From positions 1 through 7,842 of the forward strand of contig JAGSPQ010000126.1 in NCBI GenBank assembly GCA_018262385.1: 7,842 bases of DNA, read 5' to 3'. Position 1 is the first letter of the stretch, and every line of letters begins with the position of its first letter. The notes under the pieces are model-generated. The model saw only the letters and a program-made list of their open reading frames with translations, had not been told where the DNA came from and searched no databases. Below, one piece after another: positions 6,152 through 7,842 of the stretch. This DNA comes from Myxococcaceae bacterium. GTDB taxonomy: Bacteria > Myxococcota > Myxococcia > Myxococcales > Myxococcaceae. A program made the position numbers and the translations under genes.

Positions 6152-6613
6152 TCAGCGCGCGGCGGCGAGCTCTTTCACCACGGCGTTGAACTTCTCGGTT
6201 CCTTCGGCGAGCACCGAGGCGAAGCCCAGCTTCTGCGCGGCGTCCCGCTCGGCGTAGGTGTTGAAGCGGGCGACGAGCTTCCACTTCGTTTCCTGGCCGG
6301 CCGGCTCGAGCGTCACCGTCATCCGGATGTCCGCGTTCTTCCAGGTCAGCTTCTCGGGTTCGACCACCTCGCCGAACTCGAACTGCAGGGCGTGCTCGGC
6401 GCCGTCGGGAGTCTTCATCACGTGCTTCCAGAGCCCGCCCGGGCGAACGTCCATCTCGCACACCGGGTTCTCGAAGCCGCGGCCGCCGTACCACCGGGCG
6501 ACGTGCTTCGGATTGGTGAGGACGGCCCACACCACCTCGCGCGGACCGTCGAAGGTCCGCTGGATCACGATCACCGCGCTGTGGGTCGACTTCGCATCAA
6601 TCCGGATCTTCAT
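6152..6613 (-). CDS. SRPBCC / AHSA1 (Aha1-like) domain protein
   Basis: A 153-aa soluble protein of the START/Bet v1-like SRPBCC superfamily, AHSA1 branch, which forms a hydrophobic ligand cavity. Family signatures are IQRTFDGPREVVWAVLTNPKHVARWYG (17-43, here cited as IQRTFDGPREVVWAVLT and NPKHVARWYG), the MDVRPGGLWKHVM segment (54-66), FEFGEVVEPEKLTW (78-91), a MTVTLEP strand and the long C-terminal helix region LGFASVLAEGTEKFNAVVKEL (129-149; given as LGFASVLAEG and TEKFNAVVKEL). The ligand is unknown. Start ATG 6613 (MKIRIDAK) matches usual family length; an ATG at 6631 would add six residues. TTGGAG upstream lies 12 nt from the 6613 start but only 1 nt from the 6631 ATG, so it fits 6613 better. 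Many AHSA1 genes pair with an ArsR-type regulator; none is seen here. The gene ends 4 nt from the convergent sigma-factor stop. Confidence 0.92.
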   Translation of the reverse strand: MKIRIDAKSTHSAVIVIQRTFDGPREVVWAVLTNPKHVARWYGGRGFENPVCEMDVRPGGLWKHVMKTPDGAEHALQFEFGEVVEPEKLTWKNADIRMTVTLEPAGQETKWKLVARFNTYAERDAAQKLGFASVLAEGTEKFNAVVKELAAAR

Positions 6614-6631
6614 TGGAGGTCCATACTCCAA
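6613..6631. repeat. Inverted repeat at the SRPBCC gene start
   Basis: TTGGAG (6613-6618) and CTCCAA (6626-6631) are perfect inverted arms around 7 nt. On the minus strand the arm nearest the upstream gene supplies the only SD-like GGAG, and the other arm abuts the ATG at 6613, so pairing would hide the ribosome site. Arms this short can occur by chance. Confidence 0.3.
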
Positions 6632-6650
6632 GCGCTTTCGCGCCGGCCGG

Positions 6651-7842
6651 CTACTTCCCGACGCAGGTCGGGGCGGTGGTGCGGCACGGCATCCCGGCGA
6701 CGGGCAGGCGCCACTCGCTCACGTCGCACGGGCCGAGCTCGTTGGGTACGGCGGCGAGGCCCGAGAACGTGTTGTCCGCGGTGAGCACCGGCCCGGTCTG
6801 CCCGGTGAGCACGGTCCACCCCGAGACGATCCCGGAGCCCAGCGTCTCGCGGAAGGTGCTGTGGGTGACGAACGCGTCGTCGGGGCGCCAGTCGATGATG
6901 AGCAGCCCGCCGTTGTTCTCCATCGGACCACAGTCGAAGCCGCGGGTGCCGGTGAAGCCGCCGGCGTACTCGATGGTGGTGAAGCTGACCGAGTTCCCGC
7001 TGGCAGGCGCGTGCGCCATCATGATCCCCGCCCAGTCTCCGGCCTGCGGGGTGGCCGCCGCCGAGGTGAACACGATCGGCTTCGCCGCCGTGCCGTTGGC
7101 GATCAGCTTCACCGGGGCCTGGGACGCCTTGTTGCCCAGGACGAAGCCGTAGCCTCCGGCGCTCTCTTTGGCGACGCGGACCTTCACCCCCGGGTCGATG
7201 GTCAAGGTCAGCGAGCTCTTGCCGAGGTCGTACATCAAGAAGGTCGAGTCGAGGCGGTACGGCACGCCGCGATCATGAAAGGCCTCGTTGACGTCGAGCC
7301 GGGTCACTCCGAGCACGAGGATCTCGTCGGTGCCGTTGCCGGTATAGGCGCCGGCGGGAATCGTACCCACCGCCGGAGGCTGCACGACCAGCGGTTGCTT
7401 CTCGGCGGTCTGGATGATCAGCGTGTCGGAGTCTTCGGTGAAGGTCGCGTAGCTCTTCAGCACCACCCCGTTGCCTCCGGAGTCGACGATGACCACCCCG
7501 CGCATCCGCAACAGCGGCAGGGTGGGCCGGGCCTGGGTGCCGCGCGCCTCGATCGACGAGTGGGTGGTGCCGGTGTCCTTGCCGCCGTTGCTGAGCGCGA
7601 CGAGCTCGAAGTCGAGGGTCCCGGTCTGTTGAACGAAGAGGTTCCCCCACTTCTTGCCCGCCTCGCGCGGCAGGAAGAGCACCGGCTTGAGCACGTCGGT
7701 CTTTTCATCGTAGGTGCCGTGGGCGACGATCGACCCTTTGGCGCCGGTGGGGCTGCCGTTTCCGACGGTGATCGTCGCCCCGTCGGCCAGCTGGACCTCG
7801 ACGCACGGCTCGAGGGTGAGCACCGCCTCCACCCGAATGCTG
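6651..7842 (-). CDS. Secreted beta-helix-like repeat protein, partial (5' end missing)
   Basis: An open leftward frame from the right edge to TAG at 6651-6653 gives the last 396 residues; reading continues past the edge, so the N-terminus and any signal peptide are missing. The sequence is rich in Gly, Thr, Val and short beta-strand-like runs, with few cysteines (five) and no membrane segment. Two copies of a module are visible. The first (about 7-125) has VLTLEPCVEVQLADGATITV, then IVAHGT, KPVLFLP, KWGNLFVQ and FELVALSNGG. The second (about 210-340) has SLTLTIDPGVKVRV, LIANGTAAKPIVFTSAA, GDWAGIMM and FTTIEYAGG, followed by THSTFRETLGSGIVSGW. The pattern of LTIxPGVxVxV, GTxxKPIxFTS, GDWxGI and IEYAGG is typical of parallel beta-helix, surface or secreted proteins of myxobacteria and relatives. 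Function is unknown. It lies 37 nt upstream of the SRPBCC gene on the same strand. Confidence 0.8.
   Translation of the reverse strand, partial: SIRVEAVLTLEPCVEVQLADGATITVGNGSPTGAKGSIVAHGTYDEKTDVLKPVLFLPREAGKKWGNLFVQQTGTLDFELVALSNGGKDTGTTHSSIEARGTQARPTLPLLRMRGVVIVDSGGNGVVLKSYATFTEDSDTLIIQTAEKQPLVVQPPAVGTIPAGAYTGNGTDEILVLGVTRLDVNEAFHDRGVPYRLDSTFLMYDLGKSSLTLTIDPGVKVRVAKESAGGYGFVLGNKASQAPVKLIANGTAAKPIVFTSAAATPQAGDWAGIMMAHAPASGNSVSFTTIEYAGGFTGTRGFDCGPMENNGGLLIIDWRPDDAFVTHSTFRETLGSGIVSGWTVLTGQTGPVLTADNTFSGLAAVPNELGPCDVSEWRLPVAGMPCRTTAPTCVGK

Noticed and set aside
6632..6643. GCGC-GAAA-GCGC mini-hairpin (minus strand) between the beta-helix gene and the SRPBCC gene
   Set aside because: A 4-bp stem in GC-rich DNA is common by chance, and no T-run follows.

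Overview
The window is GC-rich (visibly near 70%), with strong G/C preference at third codon positions and nearly gap-free packing of genes on both strands. It carries a sigma factor resembling the family seen mainly in myxobacteria, a cysteine-rich exported DUF1588/DUF1585-type protein beside a Tat-exported DUF1501 protein, and a beta-helix-like secreted protein. Together these suggest a Myxococcota (deltaproteobacterial) chromosome. No rRNA, tRNA, CRISPR, transposase or phage gene is visible.

Left part (1-1183). The first ~90 bases may be the 5' end of a leftward gene running off the window. It is preceded by a striking AT-rich island (about 102-142) holding a perfect 10+1+10 palindrome and a TATAAA box, a likely promoter/operator. 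Leftward from 907 (or 934) to 140 lies an XdhC-family gene, a molybdenum-cofactor insertion chaperone with both the N-terminal CoxI/XdhC domain and the C-terminal Rossmann domain. Diverging from it is a 66-aa reading frame (983-1183) of unknown function.

Centre (1277-5344). Three rightward, tightly linked genes form an export module: a Sec-signal, Cys-rich protein with one CxxCH motif and DUF1588/DUF1585-like C-terminal regions; a lipoprotein translationally coupled to it (TGATG overlap, perfect SD inside the upstream gene); and a Tat-signal DUF1501 protein. The first two look like separated pieces of the multi-domain DUF1587/1592/1588/1585 proteins that accompany DUF1501 genes elsewhere. Their biochemical role is not established; an envelope redox or polymer-processing complex is only an inference.

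Right part (5419-7842). After a 74-nt gap with a small hairpin comes a same-strand sigma-70-like factor of the myxobacterial (TIGR03001/'gmx1'-like) type. Its stop codon lies 4 nt from the stop of a leftward SRPBCC/AHSA1-type gene. Upstream of that gene on the same strand is a large secreted protein with two copies of a beta-helix-like module, truncated by the right edge of the window.

The items most worth following up are the unexplained AT-rich palindrome, the 66-aa ORF, and the exported three-gene module with its adjoining sigma factor.
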